From IMG/VR virus record IMGVR_UViG_3300025769_000267, positions 1-41,290 of that record: DNA of 41,290 nt, one strand, 5' to 3'. This document shows, piece by piece, positions 1 to 7,196 of the stretch; position 1 is the first letter of the stretch, and the number at the start of each line of letters is the position of its first letter. The position numbers were made by a program, and so were the translations under genes. This DNA is from a virus. Below the pieces are notes generated by a model. It worked only from the letters and a program-made list of their open reading frames with translations. It did no database searches and was not told the origin of the DNA.

Positions 1-1
1 C

Positions 2-568
2 AGTAGTTATTTGCCAACAGGTCCAGAAGATGGAACTGCAACCTATGTGGACGGCAGAGTAGGTACAGCATTTATTCAAGAGTATAGATTCAATCAATAC
101 TGTATGAGATTGCAAAATGCACTAGCACCTACACTGGACAAAGAATTCAAATTGTTTATGAAAAACAAAGGGATTAGCATTGACAGTAGCTTGTTCAATC
201 TCAAGTTTGTAGAGCCACAGAGCTTTAGCACATACAAAGAAATTGAAATACATGCTGCTCGTGCTAATGTATTCAGTGGACTAGAAGGTGTTCCTTATAT
301 GAGTAGACGCTTTATACTTGAAAAGTATTTAGGATGGACTGAAGATGAAATCCTCAAAAACGAGCGCATGTGGGAAGAAGAAAATCAAAGCGGAGCCGCA
401 GCTAGCACAGAGACTGTTCCAGGACTGGGCAATGTAGGTGTTAGAAGTTTTGATGTAGACACAGATGTGTCAGACTTAGATGTTGATGCACCTACAACAG
501 ATGAGTTAGAGGGCGGTAGCCCTATTAGCGGTGAAGAGAATTCACCTGCAGGAGATGAAAATGCGTGA
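2..568 (+). CDS. 20: Portal vertex protein gp20, C-terminal part (5' truncated by window edge)
   Basis: This is the last 188 residues of the T4-type portal protein, which forms the dodecameric DNA entry ring at the unique head vertex and binds terminase and neck. The reading frame is open from the left edge; the first TTG (11) is an internal Leu codon, not a start. The segment with FNQYCMRLQNALAPTLDKEF, then KNKGI and FSTYKEIEIHAARAN, then YMSRRFILEKYLGWTEDEI, follows the pattern of the gp20 C-terminal helical region. The last roughly 55 residues are acidic and low in complexity. Its position just upstream of gp67, gp21, gp22 and gp23 homologues is the canonical T4 order and supports the call. 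The stop overlaps the next gene by 8 nt. Confidence 0.9.
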   Translation, partial: SSYLPTGPEDGTATYVDGRVGTAFIQEYRFNQYCMRLQNALAPTLDKEFKLFMKNKGISIDSSLFNLKFVEPQSFSTYKEIEIHAARANVFSGLEGVPYMSRRFILEKYLGWTEDEILKNERMWEEENQSGAAASTETVPGLGNVGVRSFDVDTDVSDLDVDAPTTDELEGGSPISGEENSPAGDENA

Positions 569-764
569 TAAGGAATTTTTAAAAGAGTACTATGATGCAG
601 AAGATAATGAGTATGCAGAACGCAAAATAACAGATACTCGCAAGAGTAGACTAACACTCAGACAGTTAAATCGTTTGAGAAAGCAGCGTGAAATACACAA
701 TATTGAACATGCTAATAGAACAAAAAGAATACAAAAAATATACGCTACCCCATCTCAAGGCTAA
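561..764 (+). CDS. Small basic protein between gp20 and the prohead core gene
   Basis: A 67-residue hypothetical protein beginning MRDKEFLKEYYDAED. I chose ATG 561 because AGGAG (550-554) lies 6 nt upstream; ATG 555 would leave no spacing, and ATG 531 has no comparable ribosome site. It overlaps the end of the portal gene by 8 nt, which suggests translational coupling. An acidic N-terminus is followed by a strongly basic C-terminal half rich in Arg and Lys (SRLTLRQLNRLRKQREI). I do not recognise a family. Its place matches the small-gene slot between genes 20 and 67/68 of T4, so a core or portal-associated role is possible, but that is inference. Confidence 0.6.
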   Translation: MRDKEFLKEYYDAEDNEYAERKITDTRKSRLTLRQLNRLRKQREIHNIEHANRTKRIQKIYATPSQG

Positions 765-907
765 ATTTTTTCCAAGTTTTTTACTTATCATGACAATTTT
801 GTCATAAAATACCCATTTTTTAGGTGTTTTACTAAGTAAAACGTCTTGGTTACTAAATATAGATGTAAACCATCTTGGTAAGCCTGTAATTTTTTAAGGA
901 GAAAGAT
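765..907. other. Intergenic region with two palindromes and a late-promoter-like element
   Basis: This 143-nt gap carries no gene. It holds a perfect 16-nt palindrome at 790-805 (ATGACAATTTTGTCAT) and a second inverted repeat at 826-842 (GTTTTAC, TAA, GTAAAAC). Then comes ACTAAATA at 852-859, a relative of the T4 late promoter TATAAATA. A small potential hairpin (AGATG, TAAAC, CATCT) follows. Neither palindrome is followed by a clean U-tract, so they are not convincing intrinsic terminators. The gene-proximal end has a strong ribosome site (AAGGAG) before ATG 908. Confidence 0.6.
852..859 (+). promoter_or_regulatory. Candidate late promoter element ACTAAATA
   Basis: It matches the T4 late consensus TATAAATA at six of eight positions and lies 48 nt before the gp67-like start codon. 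It would drive the head-assembly genes late in infection. The match is weaker than the other late elements in the window. Confidence 0.4.
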
Positions 908-1717
908 ATGAGCGAACACAAGGAATCTTTAGTAAAGGTTCTTGAGTATCTCGTCAACGATGAGCAGGACAAAGCTGCTGATCTCCTACACAACGTTTTT
1001 GTTGAGAAAGCCAAATCACATTGGTCAAGTATCACAGAAGACGATGAAGTAGTAGAAGACGAGATTACTGAAGAGGATCTTGACGAAACTATCGATCTTG
1101 ATGAAGCTGACGATGATTCAGAGGACGACGAAGTAGAAGAAGCAATTGATGTTTCTGATGCCGAAGAAGATTTCCTTGATGATATCGAAACAGCTGAAGA
1201 AGAAATCGAGCAAGAAGAAATCATGGACGATGAGGACATGGACGACGAAGATGCAGAAATGGATCTAGCAATGGACATGGAACCAGAAGCTGATGATGAA
1301 GGCGAAGAAGAAAGCCCTGAAGCAGAAGCAGAAGAGGCCATGGACAACGTAGAAGATGCAATTGCAGAACTACGTGCAGCATTTGCTGATATGATGGGCG
1401 ATGAGCCAGCAGAAGAATCCGTAGAAATGGAAGAAGAAGCTGAAGTTGAGCCTATGGAAGAAGGCGCAACAATGACAGCGGTTAATGTATCACACAGTGA
1501 TAGCAGCGACAAAGCATCACCAGTTGCGGGCAATGCATCTGCACCAAACGATGCAAAAGCACACAGCGCACCAGGCGGAGAAGAGAAGGGTAGACCTGCT
1601 CCAGCCGCTAAAGATATGGGCGTTGATGGTCCACAAGAAGCAGGCGATCTAAGCTCAGCGCCAGCAGCTAAGAGCGAAGATAACAAAAGCGACAGTCCAA
1701 TCAGAGGAATGAAGTAA
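908..1717 (+). CDS. 67: gp67-like acidic prohead core protein
   Basis: A 269-residue protein. In T4 the small gp67 is a core component that is cleaved by gp21 and affects head shape. Here a helical N-terminus of about 40 residues (KESLVKVLEYLVNDEQDKAA) is followed by a very acidic stretch, about residues 43-195, dominated by Glu and Asp. A low-complexity Ser/Ala/Pro/Lys tail ends in PIRGMK. A short helix followed by a polyacidic tail, with the gene placed directly before gp21, is the gp67 pattern. It is over three times the length of T4 gp67 (about 80 aa), so it may also do the work of gp68. The ribosome site AAGGAG is strong. It ends one nucleotide before gp21 begins. Sequence identity to T4 gp67 itself is low; the call rests on composition and order. 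Confidence 0.7.
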   Translation: MSEHKESLVKVLEYLVNDEQDKAADLLHNVFVEKAKSHWSSITEDDEVVEDEITEEDLDETIDLDEADDDSEDDEVEEAIDVSDAEEDFLDDIETAEEEIEQEEIMDDEDMDDEDAEMDLAMDMEPEADDEGEEESPEAEAEEAMDNVEDAIAELRAAFADMMGDEPAEESVEMEEEAEVEPMEEGATMTAVNVSHSDSSDKASPVAGNASAPNDAKAHSAPGGEEKGRPAPAAKDMGVDGPQEAGDLSSAPAAKSEDNKSDSPIRGMK

Positions 1718-1718
1718 T

Positions 1719-2360
1719 ATGTTTACCTCGCTCAAAGAGCACTTAACTTATAGTCAGGCTAATATTGTCACCGAAGCTATTGAAGAAGCTAACGGTGGCA
1801 AAAGCCTCTATATGAAAGGTATCTTTATTGAAGGCGATGTACGCAATCAGAATAACCGTATCTACACAAAAGAAGAAATTCATGGTGCTGTTAAAGCGAT
1901 CAATGAAAAAATCAAAAAAGGATACAGTGTATTAGGTGAAGCTGATCACCCAGATGACCTAAATATTAATCTTGATCGTGTGAGTCACATGATTACTGAG
2001 ATGGATATTGATGGTGCTAACGGTATCGGTAAGCTGAAAATATTGCCAACTCCAATGGGAAACATTTGTAAAACCCTATTAGAGAGTGGTGTAAAACTAG
2101 GCGTGTCAAGTAGAGGCAGCGGCAATGTAAATGAAAACGGAATAGTTAAAGATTTTGAAATTATTACTGTAGACATAGTTGCAAATCCAAGTGCTCCGGA
2201 TGCATATCCCGATCCAATCTATGAAAGAATTATGAATCATAGACGGGGTAATGTACTAATGGATGTCGCTAGTGCAGCAGGACACGACAACAGAGCACAA
2301 CGTTATCTCCAGGAAGAGGTGACAAACTTTATTAAAAACCTGAAGTATAGGAGAGATTAA
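1719..2360 (+). CDS. 21: Prohead core protease gp21
   Basis: A 213-residue serine protease of the herpesvirus-assemblin/T4 gp21 clan (MEROPS S80). It sits in the prohead core, activates itself, digests the scaffold and trims gp23. The catalytic His is in GEADHPDD (His77) and the Ser is in GVSSRGSG (Ser130 or Ser131), the usual H...S spacing of the family. The opening YMKGIFIEGD-V-R-N-Q-N-N-R-IY is the family's conserved first strand. Length is close to T4 gp21 (212 aa). The start ATG lies one nucleotide after the gp67-like stop, with GAGGAA a little upstream. The scaffold gene follows after a single nucleotide, so the three core genes are a tight translational unit. Confidence 0.95.
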   Translation: MFTSLKEHLTYSQANIVTEAIEEANGGKSLYMKGIFIEGDVRNQNNRIYTKEEIHGAVKAINEKIKKGYSVLGEADHPDDLNINLDRVSHMITEMDIDGANGIGKLKILPTPMGNICKTLLESGVKLGVSSRGSGNVNENGIVKDFEIITVDIVANPSAPDAYPDPIYERIMNHRRGNVLMDVASAAGHDNRAQRYLQEEVTNFIKNLKYRRD

Positions 2361-2361
2361 T

Positions 2362-3462
2362 ATGGCTCATGCAATGGATGAACTATTAAGCTCAAATGCG
2401 CTCTCCGAGGAGGTTAGATCTTCACTATCCGAAGCTTGGGAAACCCAGCTAACAGAAGCTCGTGAGGCAATCACAGCTGAACTTAGAGAAGAATTTGCAC
2501 AACGTTATGAAAATGACAAATCGCAAATTGTTGAAGCTATGGATACAATGATTGGTGATGTTATTGCTAAAGAACTCGAAGAGTTCAAAGAAGACAAAGC
2601 CAAAGTTGCAGAAGATCGTGTAGCATATCGCAAACATATGAAAGAGCATGCTAAAGTGCTTGATTCATTTGTGATGGATACACTTCGCAAAGAAATTAAC
2701 GAACTTCGCGAAGACCGCAAGTTGCAAGAAACTAACATGGCCCAACTAGAGGGTTTTGTTATGGAGCAACTGACCAAAGAGCTCAACGAGTTTCATGAAG
2801 ACAAACGCTCACTAGTTGAAGCAAAAGTCAAAATGATCAAAGAAGGCAAAGAAGTCATTAACGAAACAAAACGTGAGTTTATTGCTAAATCTGCAGAAAA
2901 GATTGAGGGAATTCTTGAAAATACTATCAAGAATGAACTTACAACACTACGTGAAGATATCAAAACAGCCAAAGAAAATACCTTTGGACGTAAGATTTTC
3001 GAAACATTTGCAGCAGAGTTTATGAGCAGCTACCTCAATGAAGGTACTGAAGTTGCAAAACTAAACAAAGCAATGGACGAACTACAAGTTAAACTTAGTG
3101 AATCTGAAGCAAAAGTTGCTGAAAAAGAAGTTCAGCTACAAGAATCTGCAAGAGATGCTCGCATCAAAGCAGACGTAGCAGAGCGCAAAGCTGTCATGCA
3201 AGAGATGATGGCACCGCTTAACAAGCAACAAAAAGAAATCATGGGTGCATTACTTGAAAGTACACAAACAGACAAGTTACAAAGTGCATTCAACAAGTAT
3301 CTACCTTCTGTATTGAAAGAAGATGCTAAACAACCAGAAAAGAAGGTACTAAGTGAATCTTCAAAAGAGATCACTGGAAATAAAGAAGCAGTTACAGAGT
3401 CAGCAGAAGCTGGTCAGACTGCAGAAATTATTAACCTTCGTAAATTAGCCGGTATAAGTTAA
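2362..3462 (+). CDS. 22: Prohead core scaffold protein gp22
   Basis: A 366-residue, almost wholly alpha-helical, charged protein placed between gp21 and gp23, as in T4. It is the major internal scaffold that gp23 assembles around and that gp21 degrades before DNA packaging. A repeated helix signature (E-L-x-E-F/L-x-E-D-K/R) appears near residues 71, 111, 140 and 192, giving a long coiled-coil character. The segment GRKIFETFAAEFMSSYLNEG near residue 209 is the most conserved-looking part. The protein ends in INLRKLAGIS. AGGAGA precedes ATG 2362 at good spacing. It is longer than T4 gp22 (about 269 aa). Confidence 0.88.
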   Translation: MAHAMDELLSSNALSEEVRSSLSEAWETQLTEAREAITAELREEFAQRYENDKSQIVEAMDTMIGDVIAKELEEFKEDKAKVAEDRVAYRKHMKEHAKVLDSFVMDTLRKEINELREDRKLQETNMAQLEGFVMEQLTKELNEFHEDKRSLVEAKVKMIKEGKEVINETKREFIAKSAEKIEGILENTIKNELTTLREDIKTAKENTFGRKIFETFAAEFMSSYLNEGTEVAKLNKAMDELQVKLSESEAKVAEKEVQLQESARDARIKADVAERKAVMQEMMAPLNKQQKEIMGALLESTQTDKLQSAFNKYLPSVLKEDAKQPEKKVLSESSKEITGNKEAVTESAEAGQTAEIINLRKLAGIS

Positions 3463-3473
3463 GGAGACCGAAA

Positions 3474-4634
3474 ATGGCAGACAACCTAATGGAAAATTGG
3501 AGCGAAACTAAATCCGCTCTTACAGACGGTCTAACTGGAACAAAAAAGCAAGTTATGGAAACAACACTTGAAAACACCAAGAACTATCTCGCAGAGGCAG
3601 TTACAGCTGGTGCAACTCAAAGTGGTAACATTGCTACCCTTAACAAGGTTATCCTTCCAGTGATTAGACGTGTTATGCCAACTGTTATTGCCAACGAGAT
3701 CGTTGGTGTTCAGCCTATGACAGGCCCAGTTGGTCAGATCCACACACTACGTGTACGTTACGCAGAAACATTTGACACAGCCGTAGCAGGCGATGAAGCA
3801 CTAAGCCCATTCGCAATTGCAACAGGCTACGCAGGCGATGCAGCAAGCAACGGCGGCGCAGCAACTTCAGCTCTAGAAGGTGAAGCTGGTAAGAAACTAA
3901 GCATTCAAGTTCTAAAGCAAACTGTTGAAGCAAAATCACGTAAGCTATCAGCACGTTGGACTTTTGAAGCAGCACAAGACGCACAAAGCATGCATGGTCT
4001 TGACGTTGAAGCAGAAATTATGCAAGCACTTGCACAAGAAATTACTGCTGAAATCGACCAAGAAATCATTGCAAGCCTAACAAGTCTTGCTGGTGCAGCA
4101 GCTGACACATACGCACAAGGTAGCGTAAGTGGTACAGCAACATTTGTTGGTGACGAGCATGCAGCTCTTGCAGTTCTAATCAACAAAAATGCAAACACAA
4201 TTGCAGCACGTACACGTCGTGGTGCAGGTAACTGGGCAGTTGTAAGCCCAACAGTACTAACAGTTCTACAAAGTGCGACAACAAGCGCATTTGCACGTAG
4301 CACAGAAGGTACTTTTGAAGCACCAACAAATACAAAATTCGTTGGTACACTAAACGGCACAATGCGTGTTTATGTAAACCAGTATGCAGCTAACGACGAT
4401 GTCCTAGTTGGTTACAAAGGTTCAACAGAAACAGACGCAGCGGCGTTCTACTGCCCATACATCCCACTGATGTCAAGCGGTACAGTACTAGATCCACAAA
4501 CATTTGAACCAGTTGTGTCATTCATGACACGTTATGGTTATGTGGAACTAAGCAACCAAGCATCATCACTTGGTAACGCAGCTGACTATCTTGCAAAAAT
4601 TGCTGTTACAACAAACCAGCTTGCATTTACCTAA
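3474..4634 (+). CDS. 23: Major capsid protein gp23 (precursor)
   Basis: A 386-residue HK97-fold major capsid protein. The motif PVIRRVMPTVIANEIVGVQP followed by MTGPVGQI is the hallmark of T4-type gp23. A probable gp21 cleavage site is L39-A40-E41 before A42, matching the L/I-x-E rule of T4 prohead cleavage; the mature protein would then start AVTAGATQSG. At 386 aa it is far shorter than T4 gp23 (521 aa), so insertions present in T-even phages appear to be missing. Codon use is biased to CGT for Arg and GCA for Ala, unlike the AGA-rich fibre genes, as expected for a very highly expressed gene. AAGGAG precedes the start. No gp24 vertex paralogue follows; a strong terminator does. Confidence 0.97.
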   Translation: MADNLMENWSETKSALTDGLTGTKKQVMETTLENTKNYLAEAVTAGATQSGNIATLNKVILPVIRRVMPTVIANEIVGVQPMTGPVGQIHTLRVRYAETFDTAVAGDEALSPFAIATGYAGDAASNGGAATSALEGEAGKKLSIQVLKQTVEAKSRKLSARWTFEAAQDAQSMHGLDVEAEIMQALAQEITAEIDQEIIASLTSLAGAAADTYAQGSVSGTATFVGDEHAALAVLINKNANTIAARTRRGAGNWAVVSPTVLTVLQSATTSAFARSTEGTFEAPTNTKFVGTLNGTMRVYVNQYAANDDVLVGYKGSTETDAAAFYCPYIPLMSSGTVLDPQTFEPVVSFMTRYGYVELSNQASSLGNAADYLAKIAVTTNQLAFT

Positions 4635-4656
4635 TAGGTATAAGCATAACAAACAT

Positions 4657-4685
4657 AAAACAGGCTCTTCGGAGCCTGTTTTTTT
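4657..4685 (+). terminator. Intrinsic terminator after gp23
   Basis: CAGGCTC, loop TTCG, GAGCCTG, followed by seven T. The stem can be lengthened by flanking A:T pairs. The UUCG tetraloop and clean U-tract make this a textbook factor-independent terminator, 22 nt after the gp23 stop. It isolates the capsid module from the appendage genes. Confidence 0.95.
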
Positions 4686-4697
4686 ATGACTGTAATG

Positions 4698-4705
4698 AAT
4701 AAATA
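4698..4705 (+). promoter_or_regulatory. Candidate late promoter AATAAATA
   Basis: One mismatch to the T4 late consensus TATAAATA. It lies 13 nt downstream of the gp23 terminator and 21 nt before ATG 4727, so it probably restarts transcription for the first appendage gene. The same bases form the left arm of the hairpin that ends at the start codon. Confidence 0.65.
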
Positions 4706-4726
4706 TGTACAAGAGGAGTATTTGTT
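4698..4726 (+). promoter_or_regulatory. Start-codon hairpin overlapping late promoter (locus 1)
   Basis: AATAAATA (4698-4705) can pair with TATTTGTT (4719-4726) over 8 bp with one G:U. The 13-nt loop holds the ribosome site AGAGGAG, and ATG follows directly. It is the weakest of five similar structures because the stem is A:T only. Confidence 0.45.
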
Positions 4727-7186
4727 ATGACCACCATCAAAGCAAGCGGAAGAGATTTAGAACTTAAATCAGATCAGGATATTGTTTTTTATCCTACTAG
4801 TAATATATGGATTAGTCAAGGAACTAAACTAATTTTTGAAGGCACTGTGCCAGACGATTTTGAAGTCAAGTTACAAGCGACCAGTGTAACTGCTGACAGA
4901 GACATTATTTTGCCTGATGCTAGCGGAACAATGGCCACACAGGAATGGGCTAGTTCGCAATTTACTTCTCAACCTATTGCAACTATCACAGGAGCAACAC
5001 AAGCCAATCCTGTTGTTATCACTACTACCGCAGCACATAATTTTACAAATGCTGCTAGTGTTACAATCACAGATGTTGTTGGTATGACAGAACTCAATGG
5101 TAATAGTTATTATGTAAGTGTTCTGACAAGTACTACTGCGGCACTATATACCGACGCAGGACTAACTTCAGGTGTAGATGGAACTGCGTTTACAGCATAT
5201 GTTTCGGATGGTGTTGCTACTCAATCGTTAACTGCTAGCACTGATTTTAACTCACTATTAAACAAACCAACCACAATAGCAGGTTATGGAATCACCGATG
5301 ATGTTGTAATAAAAGACACCAATGGCGATATTCATTTTGCAGATGACGACAAAATATTCTTTGGCGATACAGATGACTTTAGTATCTCTTTGGACACTAG
5401 TGCAAGCGTAACCGGAGAGGCTCTGTTAAGCACTTCTGGGAATATGATTCATAGGCAAACACTACCATATGCAACCTACTCTATAGAGAGAGATAGTGAT
5501 GGAGGATTTGGACCATTGGTGTATCTTTATCACAACACCACTAGCCCATCTACAATAGACACTACATCTATAATTTTTTCTGCAAAAAATAGTGCGGCAG
5601 CTATTCATACTTATGGAAGTATTCAAAGTACGACAACGAATGTCACAGATGGTGCAGAAGAAAACAAAGTAACTTTTTCCGCATCTAAAAGCGGCACACC
5701 GCAAGGCTACTTAGTCTTAAATGACACCAACGCGGATGTTACTCTTGGCCTTACTGGTGCAGTTTTGATTTCCAATGGCACCACAGCAGAGCGTCCGTCT
5801 ATTGCTGAAAATGGCATGCTACGCTACAACACAGATGATACTCAGTTTGAGGGCTACGCCAATGGTGCGTGGGGACCGATTGGCGGCGGTTATGCAAATT
5901 CAGATGTTGATGCACATCTAAATCAAAGCACTGCAGGCGCTAACCAAGTACTAAGTTGGAATGGATCAGACTATGCATGGGTTGCACAAACAACTGGATA
6001 CGGCGATGTAAACGTTGATGCACATCTCAATCAATCAAATCCAACAAGTGGTTATGTATTAAGTTGGAATGGATCAGACTATGCATGGGTCGACAATGCA
6101 GGTTATGCAAATTCAGATGTTGATTCACATCTAAATCAAAGCACTGCAACTGCTAATCAGATACTATCTTGGAGCGGTGGCGATTATGACTGGATAGATC
6201 AAAGCAGTTTTCAAAATGTTGTTGATGATACCACACCAGAACTTGGTGGTGATCTAAACATGAATGGTAATGATATCATCGGCACAGGTAATATTAATAT
6301 TACTGGTAGTGTTACCAGTACAGCCGTTGGTGTCCCGACAATAACAAGTTCAACAGATATAAATTTCACAGCAGGCACAGGTGCTACTGATAGAGTAGAA
6401 GTTACACAAAGTCCATTTAAAATTGCTAGTTTTACAACCACTCAACGTGATGCAAAGACCAGTGAAGACGGTGACTTGATTTACAACAGCTCTAACAATC
6501 AGTTTGAAATTTATACTAATACTAGTTGGGCTGCAATGACCAAAGTTGTATATGATAATTTATTACCATCAAGTGATTTTGTAGATCAAATTACTAATAT
6601 ATGGTCAGCAAATCCAACAACACCAGCTGATTTTGCCGCTTGGGCACAGACTACAGCCAGTGATGGTTTTGAGTATGGTAATATTGACCTAAGTACTACT
6701 CCTCCAACAATTAGATCAATTGATAGTTTGTACTGGCTAAACATTAGTACAAACAACAATCCAGATCCAGCACATGTAACTCGTTGGTATGATATAGTTT
6801 TACCAAGTTTAATAGAGCAGTCCTGGTTCGATGTACATACAAGTAATCTTGTTAATGGTAATGTTTTCAGTAGAGTATCAGATGATACAACTCCAAAACT
6901 TGGCGGCGCCTTAGATGCAGATGGAAAAAATATAGAAAATCTTGGTCAAGTTCAAATTGGACAACTTGGTTCGGTTGTTTTTGAAGGATTTACCGATGAT
7001 GCATTTGAAACAACACTCATAGTAACTGATCCAACAGCAGATAGAACAATTACATTTCCAGATGCAACCGGTACAGTAGCACTAACAACTGATTTGACAG
7101 CATACATTAGTTTAGCAACACTTAAAGCTGAAGTAGCAGCAAGTACAGATTTTGCTGATTTTCAATCAAGAATAGCAGCACTGTAA
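4727..7186 (+). CDS. Modular fibre-like virion protein (819 aa)
   Basis: A probable tail-fibre or appendage protein. Near residue 36 is the module FEG-T-VPDDFE followed by a DASGTM strand. Residues about 102-150 (AAHNFTNAASVTITDVVGMT, ELNG) resemble the E1-FCCH-type beta module common in phage structural proteins. Near residue 345 is the TTAERP...LRYNT...FEGY module. Three tandem copies of a 35-residue unit (S-D-V-D-A-H-L-N-Q-S ... LSWNGSDYAWV) occupy about residues 388-493. A second FEG/TFPDATGTV module lies near residue 750, and a short helical end follows. It is the first gene after the gp23 terminator, with its own late-type promoter. Role as fibre or adhesin is inferred from modules; no exact homologue is recognised. 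Confidence 0.75.
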   Translation: MTTIKASGRDLELKSDQDIVFYPTSNIWISQGTKLIFEGTVPDDFEVKLQATSVTADRDIILPDASGTMATQEWASSQFTSQPIATITGATQANPVVITTTAAHNFTNAASVTITDVVGMTELNGNSYYVSVLTSTTAALYTDAGLTSGVDGTAFTAYVSDGVATQSLTASTDFNSLLNKPTTIAGYGITDDVVIKDTNGDIHFADDDKIFFGDTDDFSISLDTSASVTGEALLSTSGNMIHRQTLPYATYSIERDSDGGFGPLVYLYHNTTSPSTIDTTSIIFSAKNSAAAIHTYGSIQSTTTNVTDGAEENKVTFSASKSGTPQGYLVLNDTNADVTLGLTGAVLISNGTTAERPSIAENGMLRYNTDDTQFEGYANGAWGPIGGGYANSDVDAHLNQSTAGANQVLSWNGSDYAWVAQTTGYGDVNVDAHLNQSNPTSGYVLSWNGSDYAWVDNAGYANSDVDSHLNQSTATANQILSWSGGDYDWIDQSSFQNVVDDTTPELGGDLNMNGNDIIGTGNINITGSVTSTAVGVPTITSSTDINFTAGTGATDRVEVTQSPFKIASFTTTQRDAKTSEDGDLIYNSSNNQFEIYTNTSWAAMTKVVYDNLLPSSDFVDQITNIWSANPTTPADFAAWAQTTASDGFEYGNIDLSTTPPTIRSIDSLYWLNISTNNNPDPAHVTRWYDIVLPSLIEQSWFDVHTSNLVNGNVFSRVSDDTTPKLGGALDADGKNIENLGQVQIGQLGSVVFEGFTDDAFETTLIVTDPTADRTITFPDATGTVALTTDLTAYISLATLKAEVAASTDFADFQSRIAAL
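5889..6205 (+). repeat. Three tandem 35-codon repeats
   Basis: Three copies encode Y-(A/G)-(N/D)-x-(D/N)-V-D-(A/S)-HLNQS-x6-9-(V/I)-LSW-(N/S)-G-x-DY-x-W-(V/I). Copies 1 and 2 share exact DNA over the stretch coding for LSWNGSDYAWV, which points to fairly recent duplication or conversion; copy 3 has drifted more. Such repeats usually lengthen fibre shafts. Confidence 0.85.
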
Positions 7187-7196
7187 AGGACATAAC

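Noticed and set aside
790-842. Intrinsic terminators upstream of the gp67-like gene
   Set aside because: The hairpins are A:T-rich and no U-tract follows, in contrast to the clear terminator at 4657-4685.
853-1686. Long minus-strand ORF of 277 codons, rich in serine
   Set aside because: It is the antisense of the acidic gp67-like gene; GAA/GAC codons read backwards give Ser, Phe and Val runs. It has no ribosome site and all neighbours are on the + strand.
6358-6365. TATAAATT as a late promoter
   Set aside because: It lies inside a coding region, with no following ribosome site or gene start. TATAAATG at 24143 and TATAAATC at 40843 were dropped for the same reason.
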